The translations under genes were made by a program, and so were the position numbers. Below, piece after piece: positions 22,328 through 30,689 of a stretch of 40,687 nt of DNA. The stretch's first letter is position 1; each line of letters opens with the position of its first letter. This DNA comes from an uncultured Clostridia bacterium (GTDB lineage: Bacteria; Bacillota; Clostridia; TANB77; CAG-465), in contig CALXAR010000008.1 of NCBI GenBank assembly GCA_944386345.1, positions 1-40,687 on the forward strand. Reading direction: 5' to 3'. Below the pieces are notes generated by a model. It worked only from the letters and a program-made list of their open reading frames with translations. It was not told the DNA's origin and made no database searches.

Positions 22328-23950
22328 TTATTTTCCATATCTATATATATCCAATATTAAAGCAGCATCATCTGAGTTTATAATTCCATTTTCATCTATA
22401 TCTCCAATTAAAATATCTTCATCTGTTGCATTTCCATATCTATATAAATCTAGTGCAATAGCGGCATCATCTGAATTTACTGCGCCACTATTATCTAAAT
22501 CTCCAATAATTAATCCAAAATGAACTTTTATCTTGCAAACAGCTTGTACTTCTGGATTTGATTTTAATTTGCACACAATGTTACAACTACCGTTACTTAC
22601 AGGGATAACCTTTCCATTTTCATCTACCGTTGCGATATCTTCATTATCAGAAGAATACATTATATCTTCTCCATCTAATACTGCTGTATCTGGTAATACG
22701 CTAGAGATTACAATATATTGTTCTTTTTCTTCACTAAAATTAAGCTCTGTGGTATTTAAAATCAAACTAGTAATAGGTATTTTAGTATAATTTATACTAA
22801 CTTTAGAATCCTCATTAAATTTATACTCTTCATTAATTAAATTACCATCTTTGTCTTCAATTCCGTTATATATATAACCTTCTTTAGCATACTGTGGAAT
22901 ATAGTCTATTGCCCCATTCTTGTTTGCACCTATTATATCAACTACTTGTCCATTATCTATGACTTCTACCTTTACTCTGTCATTCATATACATAATGTCC
23001 ATATCAACATTGCCTTGATCATTGTCTGCTCCATCTACAGAACCCTCAAAAGTATATTGCCACATAATAGGAGAAAGCTTTGTATCTGCTATCGTAATTT
23101 TTTCACTAAAATCAGGTTCATCTTTAGGAGATGCATACCAGTAATTATATGCTAGAGCATTTAATTTATCTAAATCTAAATAATTTGTAAAGAAGTCTCT
23201 ATTTGAATAAATAATTGGTGTATATCCTGCCTCGTATATTTTATTGCAAAAAGCAATTGCAATCTCAGTAACTTTCTTCATTCCAAGATTTGCTCTATCT
23301 GCGCCTTCTATGTCATATGCAATAGGTAGAGTCATATTTTCTTTATATTCTTTTCCATACTCATTTAATGCATTTAAAACATAAATAGCTTCTTGCTCTG
23401 CCTCTTCAGCATTTGTTGCTAAGCAGAAATGATATATTCCAAATGACATATTATTCTCGCTTGCACCCTTTAAATTATTTAAAAACTGTTTATCAAACTG
23501 AAAATCATACTCTTCTTCTTTATCTAATTCTTCGTCATACCACCCAAGTGATGACCTAATCATAGCAAAATCAATTCCCTGATTTTTTACTTTATCCCAT
23601 TCTACTTCACCATTAAAACTTGATACATCAATTCCGACATAATATCCTGATGAGAAGTTACAAGTATCACTCATTGTACCATCTGTTACAGTAACACTAA
23701 ATTCACCAAGCCCTTTAGTAAATATAATTCCATCTTCTGATATATCTGCCACACTTGAATCTGAAATAGTATATTTTAAATTATCTTTACTATCTGTAGT
23801 AATAATCTGTGATATATCAAATTTTTCATATATCTTTAGAGATTTTCTACTCACATCAAAAGATGTTGTAGCATAAATATTTGATTTTAGCTCTAAAGCT
23901 ATAATAGTTCCTAAAAATATAACTAAAATTTTTCTTAAATTACCTTTCAT
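22328..23950 (-). CDS. Secreted GH25 muramidase with Ig-like domains and C-terminal dockerin
   Basis: A 540-residue exported protein. After a signal peptide (about 1-28) come an Ig-like Big2-type segment (about 30-97), a glycoside hydrolase family 25 domain (103-323; GIDVSSF with Asp108, AYDIEG with Asp213 and Glu215, and DMDIM with Asp316 and Asp318), a second Ig-like domain (about 390-478, SSDNEDIATVDENGKV), and a dockerin (483-540). GH25 enzymes cut the MurNAc-GlcNAc bond of peptidoglycan. Dockerins are mostly known on plant-fibre enzymes, so one on a muramidase is notable; the dockerin is nearly identical to those of the LRR proteins at 13.4-17 kb. GGGAG precedes the ATG. Confidence 0.9.
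   Translation of the reverse strand: MKGNLRKILVIFLGTIIALELKSNIYATTSFDVSRKSLKIYEKFDISQIITTDSKDNLKYTISDSSVADISEDGIIFTKGLGEFSVTVTDGTMSDTCNFSSGYYVGIDVSSFNGEVEWDKVKNQGIDFAMIRSSLGWYDEELDKEEEYDFQFDKQFLNNLKGASENNMSFGIYHFCLATNAEEAEQEAIYVLNALNEYGKEYKENMTLPIAYDIEGADRANLGMKKVTEIAIAFCNKIYEAGYTPIIYSNRDFFTNYLDLDKLNALAYNYWYASPKDEPDFSEKITIADTKLSPIMWQYTFEGSVDGADNDQGNVDMDIMYMNDRVKVEVIDNGQVVDIIGANKNGAIDYIPQYAKEGYIYNGIEDKDGNLINEEYKFNEDSKVSINYTKIPITSLILNTTELNFSEEKEQYIVISSVLPDTAVLDGEDIMYSSDNEDIATVDENGKVIPVSNGSCNIVCKLKSNPEVQAVCKIKVHFGLIIGDLDNSGAVNSDDAAIALDLYRYGNATDEDILIGDIDENGIINSDDAALILDIYRYGK
22333..22479 (-). repeat. Two 48-bp dockerin-half modules (copies 5 and 6 of 6)
   Basis: Modules at 22333-22380 and 22432-22479, encoding NSDDAALILDIYRYG and NSDDAAIALDLYRYG on the minus strand. 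Copy 5 is closest to copy 1 (13370) and copy 6 to copy 2 (13469), so whole dockerins, not halves, were copied between genes. Confidence 0.85.
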
Positions 23951-23976
23951 TTCTTTACTCCCTAATTGCAGAAAAA

Positions 23977-24013
23977 GACTAAATTAGTTATACATTATTA
24001 ACTAAATTTAGTC
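23977..24013 (-). terminator. Terminator of uppP
   Basis: A long stem with one bulged base (GACTAAATTAGTTA at 23977-23990 against 23999-24013), followed on the minus strand by five T, after the uppP stop. Confidence 0.82.
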
Positions 24014-24023
24014 CTTTTAATTT

Positions 24024-24881
24024 TTATTTTAATATGCCTGTAAACATACAAGCTAAAACTATTAATCCAAGAATAATTCTATATACACCAAATGCTTGGA
24101 AATCGTTTTTCTTTATATAGCTCATTAAGAATTTTATTGCAATAATTGAAACTATAAATGCAGTGAGTAATCCAACAATTAGTATAACCCACTCAGAGCT
24201 TACCATTACAAAGCCTTCGCCAATAAACTTTAGCATTTTAAATAGGCTTGCACCTACCATAACAGGTATTGCTAAAAAGAATGTAAACTCTGCAGCAACT
24301 CCTCTTGATACTCCAATAAGTATAGCTCCAAGAATTGTAGCACCTGATCTTGATGTACCAGGTATTAATGCAAGTATTTGAAATATTCCAATGATTAGTG
24401 CATCTTTAATTGATATAGATTTTAAATCTTTTACTCTTTCTTCTTTTCCTTTGTTTCTACGCTCAACAATAATAAATAATATACCATAGATAATAAGCAT
24501 TAAAGAAACAGTTATTGCATTATATAAATAAGTATCTAAAAGATCATCAAATAGTAGACCAATTATTCCAGCAGGAACACAAGCAATTAATACTTTTCCC
24601 CATAAAATCCATGTATCTTTATTTGATATAATTTTATTTTTTCCATCTACTTTTTTAAATTCAAATGGAAATAATTTTTTAAAATATAGCACTACAACTG
24701 CCATAATTGCACCAAGTTGTATTATTACAAAGAAAAACTCTTTAAAATTTTCTGATACAGCAAGCTTTATAAATTCATCAACTAAAATCATATGTCCGGT
24801 ACTACTGATTGGTAGCCATTCAGTAATACCTTCAACAATTCCTAAAAATATAACTTTAAGTATTTCAATAAAATCTATCAT
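24024..24881 (-). CDS. uppP: Undecaprenyl-diphosphatase (BacA/UppP)
   Basis: A 285-residue polytopic membrane enzyme at the family's normal length. The first signature, [17 protein letters not shown] (14-30), holds the conserved Glu17, Glu21, Ser26/27 and His30; the second, [12 protein letters not shown], holds the conserved Arg and Ser. UppP dephosphorylates undecaprenyl diphosphate released during wall synthesis, recycling the lipid carrier, and gives bacitracin resistance when abundant. It is the last gene of an operon that starts with a phosphodiester glycosidase and an anchored propeller-like protein (gaps of 18 and 11 bases), and it ends in a terminator. Confidence 0.95.
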   Translation of the reverse strand: MIDFIEILKVIFLGIVEGITEWLPISSTGHMILVDEFIKLAVSENFKEFFFVIIQLGAIMAVVVLYFKKLFPFEFKKVDGKNKIISNKDTWILWGKVLIACVPAGIIGLLFDDLLDTYLYNAITVSLMLIIYGILFIIVERRNKGKEERVKDLKSISIKDALIIGIFQILALIPGTSRSGATILGAILIGVSRGVAAEFTFFLAIPVMVGASLFKMLKFIGEGFVMVSSEWVILIVGLLTAFIVSIIAIKFLMSYIKKNDFQAFGVYRIILGLIVLACMFTGILK

Positions 24882-24892
24882 TTTTATCTCCT

Positions 24893-25948
24893 TTAATTTT
24901 CAAGTAATGTTGTTGTTACAATTTTATTATTTGAAGTCCTTAAATATACCACATCATCTTTTATTGCTTCAAAAGTAACATATTTAGATAGTTTTGCGAC
25001 TCTTTTATATGGATTTTCACCTGTAATATTTAAAATATACGTTGGATAAATTAGATATACATCTCCATACTCATTATATGTTGCTACAATATCAGTATCA
25101 CTTAAGTATATTGTATCAATTATTTGAGAGTTTTGTACAACATATACTTTATCATTTTTAGTTGTATCTAAAAGATATAATTTCTCATCATCATCTGAGC
25201 TTTCAAGATTTGCATTTATACCAATAAGATCAACGTCTGCATAACCAACTAAATAATTAATTGTTGCACCAGATGTGTAAACTCCACCATCAGTATCACC
25301 ATAATATAATCTATCAACATGTTGTAACATTCTAATTGTACTTAATATAGTTCCACTTCTTACTCTTGACATAGAGTTAAATAAGTCGATTTTATATACT
25401 GTATTATTTGTAGACATGCCTGATTTTGTCTCTATATTTATATATATAACACTAAGAAGTGGTGACATTGTAATATCTTTTACTCTAGAGAAGTTTGTTA
25501 CATCTATATCATTATATTCTGTTATTTTCTGTGTATTTATCTCATATGTCTTCATTGTTAATGTTGTATAAGCTCCAGTTGTGTCCTCAACAAAATACAT
25601 TATTGAATTCTTATCATATTGCATATAAAAATAACAAATTGGATATTCTTCAGTAACAACAGAAGCCTCAGAACCATCTTCTATATTATTTATATGAATA
25701 CTACCATCTTCTAGATATGCATAATACTTATTATTATATGAAAATTGTAATTGTGTAGCATTTTCTGGTATAGTTAGAAGTTCTTCACTTTTTATTTCTG
25801 TTTCAGTGCTAGTTCTGTATGTCTCAGCTGTAACATAGCTTGATTGTGATACTTTATATAAGTAACCATCTACAAATTTTAAAGTTCCAAAAGTAATTAA
25901 AGTTCCAACCAGTACACAAACAAATAATTTTACTAAAAACTTTTTCAT
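24893..25948 (-). CDS. Unknown membrane-anchored, beta-propeller-like protein
   Basis: A 351-residue protein with one N-terminal hydrophobic helix (about 4-22) and an extracytoplasmic domain made of short beta-strand repeats, many ending in a Tyr-rich strand ([47 protein letters not shown]), consistent with a six- or seven-blade propeller. No enzyme motif is seen. It lies between the phosphodiester glycosidase gene and uppP on the same strand, with gaps of 18 and 11 bases, so it is probably part of the same envelope function, for example as a binding or sensing partner. That role is inference; I do not recognise the family. Confidence 0.7.
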   Translation of the reverse strand: MKKFLVKLFVCVLVGTLITFGTLKFVDGYLYKVSQSSYVTAETYRTSTETEIKSEELLTIPENATQLQFSYNNKYYAYLEDGSIHINNIEDGSEASVVTEEYPICYFYMQYDKNSIMYFVEDTTGAYTTLTMKTYEINTQKITEYNDIDVTNFSRVKDITMSPLLSVIYINIETKSGMSTNNTVYKIDLFNSMSRVRSGTILSTIRMLQHVDRLYYGDTDGGVYTSGATINYLVGYADVDLIGINANLESSDDDEKLYLLDTTKNDKVYVVQNSQIIDTIYLSDTDIVATYNEYGDVYLIYPTYILNITGENPYKRVAKLSKYVTFEAIKDDVVYLRTSNNKIVTTTLLEN

Positions 25949-25966
25949 CCTTCTACCCCTTTAAAC

Positions 25967-26944
25967 CTATTTAACAATAAATGCTGTAGGAACATAACGT
26001 TCTCCTGCAAAGTCACTTGGACTATTAACAAGTGCACCATCAAATACCATAGTAGTAGATGCTCCACCATCTAAATTAAATGCATTATATGCTCCATAAT
26101 TTAGCAATATATCTTGTGCATTTTTAAGTGTTGCTCCTAATGTATCTGTTTGTCTTCCGTCAATAACTAAAAATAGCACTGTTCCATCTTGTCTTTGACC
26201 TATACATGTACGTGGATTAACACCCCAACCAGTACCACTACTTATTCTAGGTTGACCATTTACAATTAAAACTGGTCCAAATGAAATTGCACATCTTAAA
26301 TTTAACTGATCAATTTCAGATTTAGTTATGTTGTCTGAAACATATAGCTTATTATCTTGTGTAAATCCACACATACTTACACTTTGACCATAGTCAAATT
26401 CATTATCAAAATACTCTCCACTAACCATAAGAAGACCTGTAGGCATAGCTCCTGTTCCATAAGTATCATTTGCAAGTCCACCTGCATTAATTCCAGCTAC
26501 CGCATCATATTCTTCAACAATCTGAGATGTAGTAGAACCAACAATAGGAACGTTTGGTCCTGTAACTAAATCTACACGTGAAGGGTCATCAATTATCATT
26601 AAATATGCTTTAAATGTATCTGTGCTAACATCAACTACTTCTATTCCTTCTGTACCTTTTTGGTTTTTAGACTCAGAAATTTCTACATCTTCAAGGCTCT
26701 GCTCTTCTGTTTGATTTATTCTTCTATTAGCTTCTAGAATCTCATTTATTTTTTCATCAGATAAAAACCATGTAGCAAAGTATTGATGTGTCATAGTTGT
26801 CATAGCTGTAGTTACTATCATATCTCTTGTTGTAGTAAACATCTCAGTATAATATATCAAATAGATACCTAAGCCTAGTATATATACTAGCTCAAAAACT
26901 AAAACTCCTAATACTTTTCCAAGTTTTTTTAAGAATTTTTTCAT
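25967..26944 (-). CDS. Membrane-anchored phosphodiester glycosidase (NAGPA-domain) protein
   Basis: A 325-residue protein with an N-terminal membrane helix (about 12-32) and a NAGPA/DUF2233-type domain (about 105-325). Typical motifs are AGINAGG, GPVLIVNG, NPRTCIGQRQDGT, LVIDGRQ and NLDGGASTTM. The family contains the human uncovering enzyme that removes GlcNAc from phosphodiester-linked sugars and bacterial proteins such as YngK-like and exopolysaccharide-associated forms; in Gram-positive bacteria it is thought to act on wall teichoic acid or capsule phosphodiesters. It is the first gene of the operon with the propeller-like protein and uppP, with a GAGAGGGAAAG SD and a promoter at 27001-27029. 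Confidence 0.87.
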   Translation of the reverse strand: MKKFLKKLGKVLGVLVFELVYILGLGIYLIYYTEMFTTTRDMIVTTAMTTMTHQYFATWFLSDEKINEILEANRRINQTEEQSLEDVEISESKNQKGTEGIEVVDVSTDTFKAYLMIIDDPSRVDLVTGPNVPIVGSTTSQIVEEYDAVAGINAGGLANDTYGTGAMPTGLLMVSGEYFDNEFDYGQSVSMCGFTQDNKLYVSDNITKSEIDQLNLRCAISFGPVLIVNGQPRISSGTGWGVNPRTCIGQRQDGTVLFLVIDGRQTDTLGATLKNAQDILLNYGAYNAFNLDGGASTTMVFDGALVNSPSDFAGERYVPTAFIVK

Positions 26945-27000
26945 TTCTTTCCCTCTCTTTACAATTTCAAAAAAATATTTTTTTGACTTATTCTTTTTTT

Positions 27001-27029
27001 ATTCTACCAAATAATACTTTATTTTGCAA
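27001..27029 (-). promoter_or_regulatory. Sigma-A promoter for the glycosidase-uppP operon
   Basis: Minus strand: TTGCAA, 17-bp spacer, TAGAAT with TGG in front (extended -10). It ends 56 bases before the ATG at 26944. Confidence 0.6.
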
Positions 27030-27083
27030 CTTATATGAAGTTTTTTTCACCAAAAGTTCACATAAAGCCATTTAAAAAGCAAA

Positions 27084-27124
27084 AGTAGCAGTATTATTTA
27101 CATAAATATTATAATACTGCTACT
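27084..27124 (-). terminator. Terminator of the class A PBP gene
   Basis: A perfect 14-bp stem AGTAGCAGTATTAT (27084-27097) with 27111-27124, loop of 13 bases, five bases after the PBP stop; the following T run on the minus strand is short and interrupted. Confidence 0.82.
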
Positions 27125-27129
27125 AAATA

Positions 27130-29517
27130 TTATTGAGCTACACCATTTCTATAAATTATTATTCCACCATTTCCAGAGCCAGAATGATTTCCATTACATG
27201 TCTCTGATGGTTTCATATATGCCCAGTCAGCAGAAAATACTCCTTGTGATGGTTGATAGCTTCTTGTAATACAAGATCTTCTTGTTGTACTTCTACATGC
27301 AGAAGAAGCAACCTTCCCTGTAACATTACATATGTTTACAAATTCATGAACAGTACATGTATCTGTTGGAATTGAATCCACTGCTACATAATCACTAAGT
27401 ACTCTTGAACCTCTTGGATCTGCTTTACAAGCATCAGTAGCTACCTTTCCAGAATCTCTACAAAGCTCTGCTCTTGTAACAGATGATGGCTGTGACATTA
27501 ATGTTGCAGAAGGCTTATCTGCACATATAGCATTCATAACAGTATTAAATAACTTAGTTGCATCATATGGATATCCTCTACCAATTGTTCTTGCTTGATC
27601 ATATCCAGTCCAACAAGCTATTGTGTAGTATGGTGTAAAGCCACAGAACCATCTATCTTTATCATCATCTGTATTACCAGTCTTACCAGCAGTCTGTATT
27701 GCGCCACCATTTGTTCTAACAGCACCATAAGCAGTTCCTGCTGGATCCTCTGTAACACTTATTAAACAGCTTTGAAGCATAAATGCAGTAGAATCTGACA
27801 TAGCTTGTTTTGGCTCTGTTACTGTATTATCTAATACAACTTCTCCATTTCTATCTACAACAGTTGTATATAATTTTGGTTCTATATAGTATCCCTCATT
27901 TGCAATTGTTGCATAAGCACTAGCAACCTCTAAAGTTGTAAATCCTTGAGTAACACCACCTAGTGCAAGAGATGCAGCTGTCTTATCTGCTTCCACTAAA
28001 GAATGTAAGCCACAATTATATGCAAAATTCCAACAATAGTCTTCATCGTTTACAAGTAAGTTTGCTCTAACAGCAGGAATGTTTTTAGAATCAAGAATTG
28101 CTTCTCTTACTGTTACATAGCCATTATATGAGCCATACCAGTTTACTGGTGTCCATCCTCCAAGTGTCATTTGAGTATCATCAAGTCCAGAACCTGGAGA
28201 TAATAATCCTCTTTCAAATGCAGGTCCATAAGCACCAAATGGTTTCATACAAGAACCTGGTTGTCTATATGTTTGTGTTGCTCTGTTTAGTGTTAATGCA
28301 CCATCTTTTTCTCCTGCGCCACCAATTAATCCTCTTACTTCTCCTGTTGTATGGTCAATTACTACCATAGAACCTTGTATATCATCATAGAATATACTTG
28401 TATCAGTAAAAGCATTATCTATTGCAGATTGAACACTTGGGTCTTGAGTTGTGTATATCTTATATCCATCAGTATATATCATTTTTAAAGCTATACCTCT
28501 AGATACATTCTTTTGCTCCATTAGATCTTCAATAACAGCTTCAACTACAGCATCTACAAAATATGTCTGTGTTCCGCCATACTCTACATCTTTAACCTTA
28601 AATTCAAGTTCATAGTCTACAGCCTCATCATGCTCTTCTTGACTAATCATACCAAGTTCTAGCATTTTATCTAAAACAACATCTTTTCTTTCTAATAATC
28701 TTTGTTTTGCTTCGTCACTTCTATATGCATTTGTTACCTCTGGTGATTGTATCATAGCTGCGATTGCTGCAGACTCAGCAAGATTTAATTCACCAACAGA
28801 CTTTCCAAAGAAATGGTTTGAGGCAACTTCTATACCATATGATCCATCACCATAGTATATTGTATTTACATATGATTCAAAGATTTGGTCCTTATCAAGT
28901 TTTGTTTCAAGAGATATTGCTCTATACCATTCTCTTATTTTTCTTTGCCAAGCAACCTCGTCATCATCAGTAATATTTTTTACCAACTGTTGAGTTAGTG
29001 TACTACCACCATAAGATGATTCTCCACCATTAGCAAGATATGTTACAATTGCACCTAGAGTTCTTTTTATATCAATACCGTGATGTGAAAAGAATCTCTC
29101 GTCTTCTATTGCAACAATTGCATTTACTGTATCTTCTGGTATATCTTCAAATGATACAACAATTCTGTTTTCACTATCATATAACGATGCCATTTCATTA
29201 CCATTCATATCATATACAAATGATGTTTGAGGTAAAAGCTCAAGTTCTTCTAAGCTTATACTATCTGTATCGTCTATTATTCCAGAAATTACACCTAGTA
29301 CTACTCCTGCACCTACTATACATAAAGCAAGTCCTACCAAAAGCACTACTCTAAATATTTTCCAGCCTAATTTTTTATTCTTTTTCTTATTGTTTGGTTC
29401 CTTATTTTTTGAATTATTATCACCTTTTTTTCTTACTTTTTTTATGTCACTACTTGAAGAACCTCTCTTTACTTCTCCTCTAAGTCTAACATTTAAAGGT
29501 TTGTTATTTTTCTCCAT
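27130..29517 (-). CDS. ponA: Class A penicillin-binding protein (PBP1A-like)
   Basis: A 795-residue bifunctional cell-wall synthase. I start at the ATG at 29517, preceded by GGGAGG. A basic cytoplasmic tail (1-50) and one membrane helix (about 52-78) lead to a GT51 glycosyltransferase domain (EDERFFSHHG with catalytic Glu138; GGSTLTQQLVKN) and a transpeptidase domain with SCMK (Ser422, Lys425), SKN (477-479) and KTG (612-614). The tail after the transpeptidase has a cysteine-bearing repeat (LCRDSGKVATDAC and ICNVTGKVASSAC), common in clostridial PBPs. It polymerises and cross-links lipid II at the outer membrane face. It follows mazF by 29 bases on the same strand and has no separate promoter that I can see. 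Confidence 0.94.
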   Translation of the reverse strand: MEKNNKPLNVRLRGEVKRGSSSSDIKKVRKKGDNNSKNKEPNNKKKNKKLGWKIFRVVLLVGLALCIVGAGVVLGVISGIIDDTDSISLEELELLPQTSFVYDMNGNEMASLYDSENRIVVSFEDIPEDTVNAIVAIEDERFFSHHGIDIKRTLGAIVTYLANGGESSYGGSTLTQQLVKNITDDDEVAWQRKIREWYRAISLETKLDKDQIFESYVNTIYYGDGSYGIEVASNHFFGKSVGELNLAESAAIAAMIQSPEVTNAYRSDEAKQRLLERKDVVLDKMLELGMISQEEHDEAVDYELEFKVKDVEYGGTQTYFVDAVVEAVIEDLMEQKNVSRGIALKMIYTDGYKIYTTQDPSVQSAIDNAFTDTSIFYDDIQGSMVVIDHTTGEVRGLIGGAGEKDGALTLNRATQTYRQPGSCMKPFGAYGPAFERGLLSPGSGLDDTQMTLGGWTPVNWYGSYNGYVTVREAILDSKNIPAVRANLLVNDEDYCWNFAYNCGLHSLVEADKTAASLALGGVTQGFTTLEVASAYATIANEGYYIEPKLYTTVVDRNGEVVLDNTVTEPKQAMSDSTAFMLQSCLISVTEDPAGTAYGAVRTNGGAIQTAGKTGNTDDDKDRWFCGFTPYYTIACWTGYDQARTIGRGYPYDATKLFNTVMNAICADKPSATLMSQPSSVTRAELCRDSGKVATDACKADPRGSRVLSDYVAVDSIPTDTCTVHEFVNICNVTGKVASSACRSTTRRSCITRSYQPSQGVFSADWAYMKPSETCNGNHSGSGNGGIIIYRNGVAQ

Positions 29518-29527
29518 TTTATCCTCC

Positions 29528-29580
29528 CGAATATTTAAATTCAAACTTATAGTATACCCATACCACGAATATTTAAATTC
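29528..29580 (+). repeat. 15-bp direct repeat around the mazF stop and PBP ribosome binding site
   Basis: CGAATATTTAAATTC occurs exactly at 29528-29542 and 29566-29580, 38 bp apart. One copy encodes NLNIR near the mazF C-terminus; the other abuts the GGGAGG SD of the PBP gene. The core ATTTAAAT is self-complementary. Confidence 0.65.
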
Positions 29581-29903
29581 TTTTTTATTGCCTCCTTTAC
29601 CTTTTCTAAGTCCTTCTTATCTGCTTTAGTTATTTTAGCAAGAAGTCTAGTTTTATCTAATGTCCTTATCTGCTCAATAAGCGCTATAGACTTTTTTTCA
29701 AGTCCATTAGTATTGTCTAGTGCTATATGAGTTGGTAATTCTTTTTTAGACAAACTAGAAGTAATAGGTATAACTATAGTTGTGGGGCTATATCTATTTC
29801 CCTTATTGTTTTGTACAATAAGAACAGGTCTAATTCCGTCCTGTTCACTTCCAATAGTAGGAGTTAGAATAGCGTAAAATATATCTCCCATTTTTATATT
29901 CAA
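29547..29903 (-). CDS. mazF: MazF/NdoA-type mRNA endoribonuclease toxin, no adjacent antitoxin
   Basis: A 118-residue PemK/MazF-fold protein close to Bacillus NdoA (EndoA). I start it at the TTG at 29903 because the N-terminus then aligns with NdoA (MNIKMGDIFY against MIVKRGDVYF) and AAAGGAGG lies ten bases upstream. Key segments are PTIGSEQDGIRPVLIVQNN, with the active-site Arg, SPTTIVIPITSS with a conserved Thr, and ALIEQIRTLDKTRL. MazF cuts single-stranded mRNA at short motifs. No MazE-type antitoxin gene is present on either side; upstream is a GerS-like gene. The promoter at 29922-29950 abuts the SD. The pbp gene follows by 29 bases. Confidence 0.9.
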   Translation of the reverse strand: MNIKMGDIFYAILTPTIGSEQDGIRPVLIVQNNKGNRYSPTTIVIPITSSLSKKELPTHIALDNTNGLEKKSIALIEQIRTLDKTRLLAKITKADKKDLEKVKEAIKKNLNIRGMGIL

Positions 29904-29921
29904 AAATATTTTACCTCCTTT

Positions 29922-29950
29922 ATTATACACTATTATGTATATTTAGTAAA
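29922..29950 (-). promoter_or_regulatory. Sigma-A promoter directly against the mazF ribosome binding site
   Basis: Minus strand: TTTACT, 17-bp spacer, TATAAT. The -10 is two bases from AAGGAGG, so a normal start point (about 7 bases downstream) would fall within the SD itself and give a very short leader. Confidence 0.6.
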
Positions 29951-29961
29951 TACTTTAGATG

Positions 29962-30609
29962 TTATTTTTTGACGTTAAAAGACTCAAAAATCATTGAGTA
30001 TAGTACTTTTTCACTTAAATTATACATTTTTATTTCAAAAATTTTACAATTTTCTTTTAATACACAAATTTCTATTTTATTTATCTTTTCAATATATTCT
30101 TCTTGAGTAGTTATTTGATATATATATTTATCGTCTTGCTCTATTCTTGTAATTTTCCCGTCAAGCTCATTTAATGATATTCTTTTAATACATTCTACTA
30201 TACTTGAAAACGAAATTGGATTATTTAATATAATATCTTTATTTATATACTCATAACTTAACCCTTCATTTTCTATTTTTGTATTGTTTGAAACAACATT
30301 TATTTTCAAGCTATCATTAATTACTAAATTATATATGTTGTTTTCAAAATCTATGTCTTCATAGACTTCATATGTATTAGAATTTTTATTACTATTTACA
30401 GTAACACTATATTTTGCATCATATGCTAATACATTTAGCATATCCTCAATAGAATTTATTTTTTCTTCAGCTACTTTAGATTTACTATTTATACAAATAT
30501 AATAAAAAGAATAGATAATTATTGTAATAGCAACAATAACACAAACTATAATTAAAATTTTAACTTTAGTATCAAAAGTTATACTAAAGCATTTAAAATT
30601 GTTTTTCAT
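29962..30609 (-). CDS. GerS/YdcC-like (LolA-fold) membrane-anchored protein
   Basis: A 215-residue protein with an N-terminal membrane helix (about 17-37) and an extracytoplasmic domain of mostly beta strands. The end, KVLYSMIFESFNVKK, and the preceding strand pattern resemble Bacillus YdcC (KVLVKVEFSSFEFNKK) and therefore the LolA-like family that includes the clostridial germination lipoprotein GerS. The context agrees: in Bacillus ydcC is followed by alr, ndoAI and mazF (ndoA), and here mazF follows at once. Unlike GerS and YdcC it has no lipobox cysteine, so it is probably anchored by the helix. GGTGAAA serves as SD. Function in germination or sporulation is inference. Confidence 0.6.
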   Translation of the reverse strand: MKNNFKCFSITFDTKVKILIIVCVIVAITIIIYSFYYICINSKSKVAEEKINSIEDMLNVLAYDAKYSVTVNSNKNSNTYEVYEDIDFENNIYNLVINDSLKINVVSNNTKIENEGLSYEYINKDIILNNPISFSSIVECIKRISLNELDGKITRIEQDDKYIYQITTQEEYIEKINKIEICVLKENCKIFEIKMYNLSEKVLYSMIFESFNVKK

Positions 30610-30647
30610 GATTTCACCACTACAATTATATGATAATTATATAAAAA

Positions 30648-30680
30648 AATAACTAACATTGCATCTTAATGTTAGTTATT
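30648..30680 (-). terminator. Terminator of the beta-CASP hydrolase gene
   Basis: A perfect 13-bp stem AATAACTAACATT (30648-30660) with 30668-30680, 7-base loop, followed on the minus strand by a run of T. Confidence 0.92.
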
Positions 30681-30689
30681 AATATTAGT

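Noticed and set aside
27130-29517. Open frames on the plus strand opposite the PBP gene (for example near 28098-28370 and 29040-29354)
   Set aside because: They have no SD, are rich in Leu/His/Gln runs typical of antisense reading of an AT-rich gene, and the minus-strand frame is a clear class A PBP.
29904-29961. A MazE-type antitoxin gene before mazF
   Set aside because: The gap to the GerS-like stop is 58 bases, with no frame, and is filled by the mazF promoter and SD.
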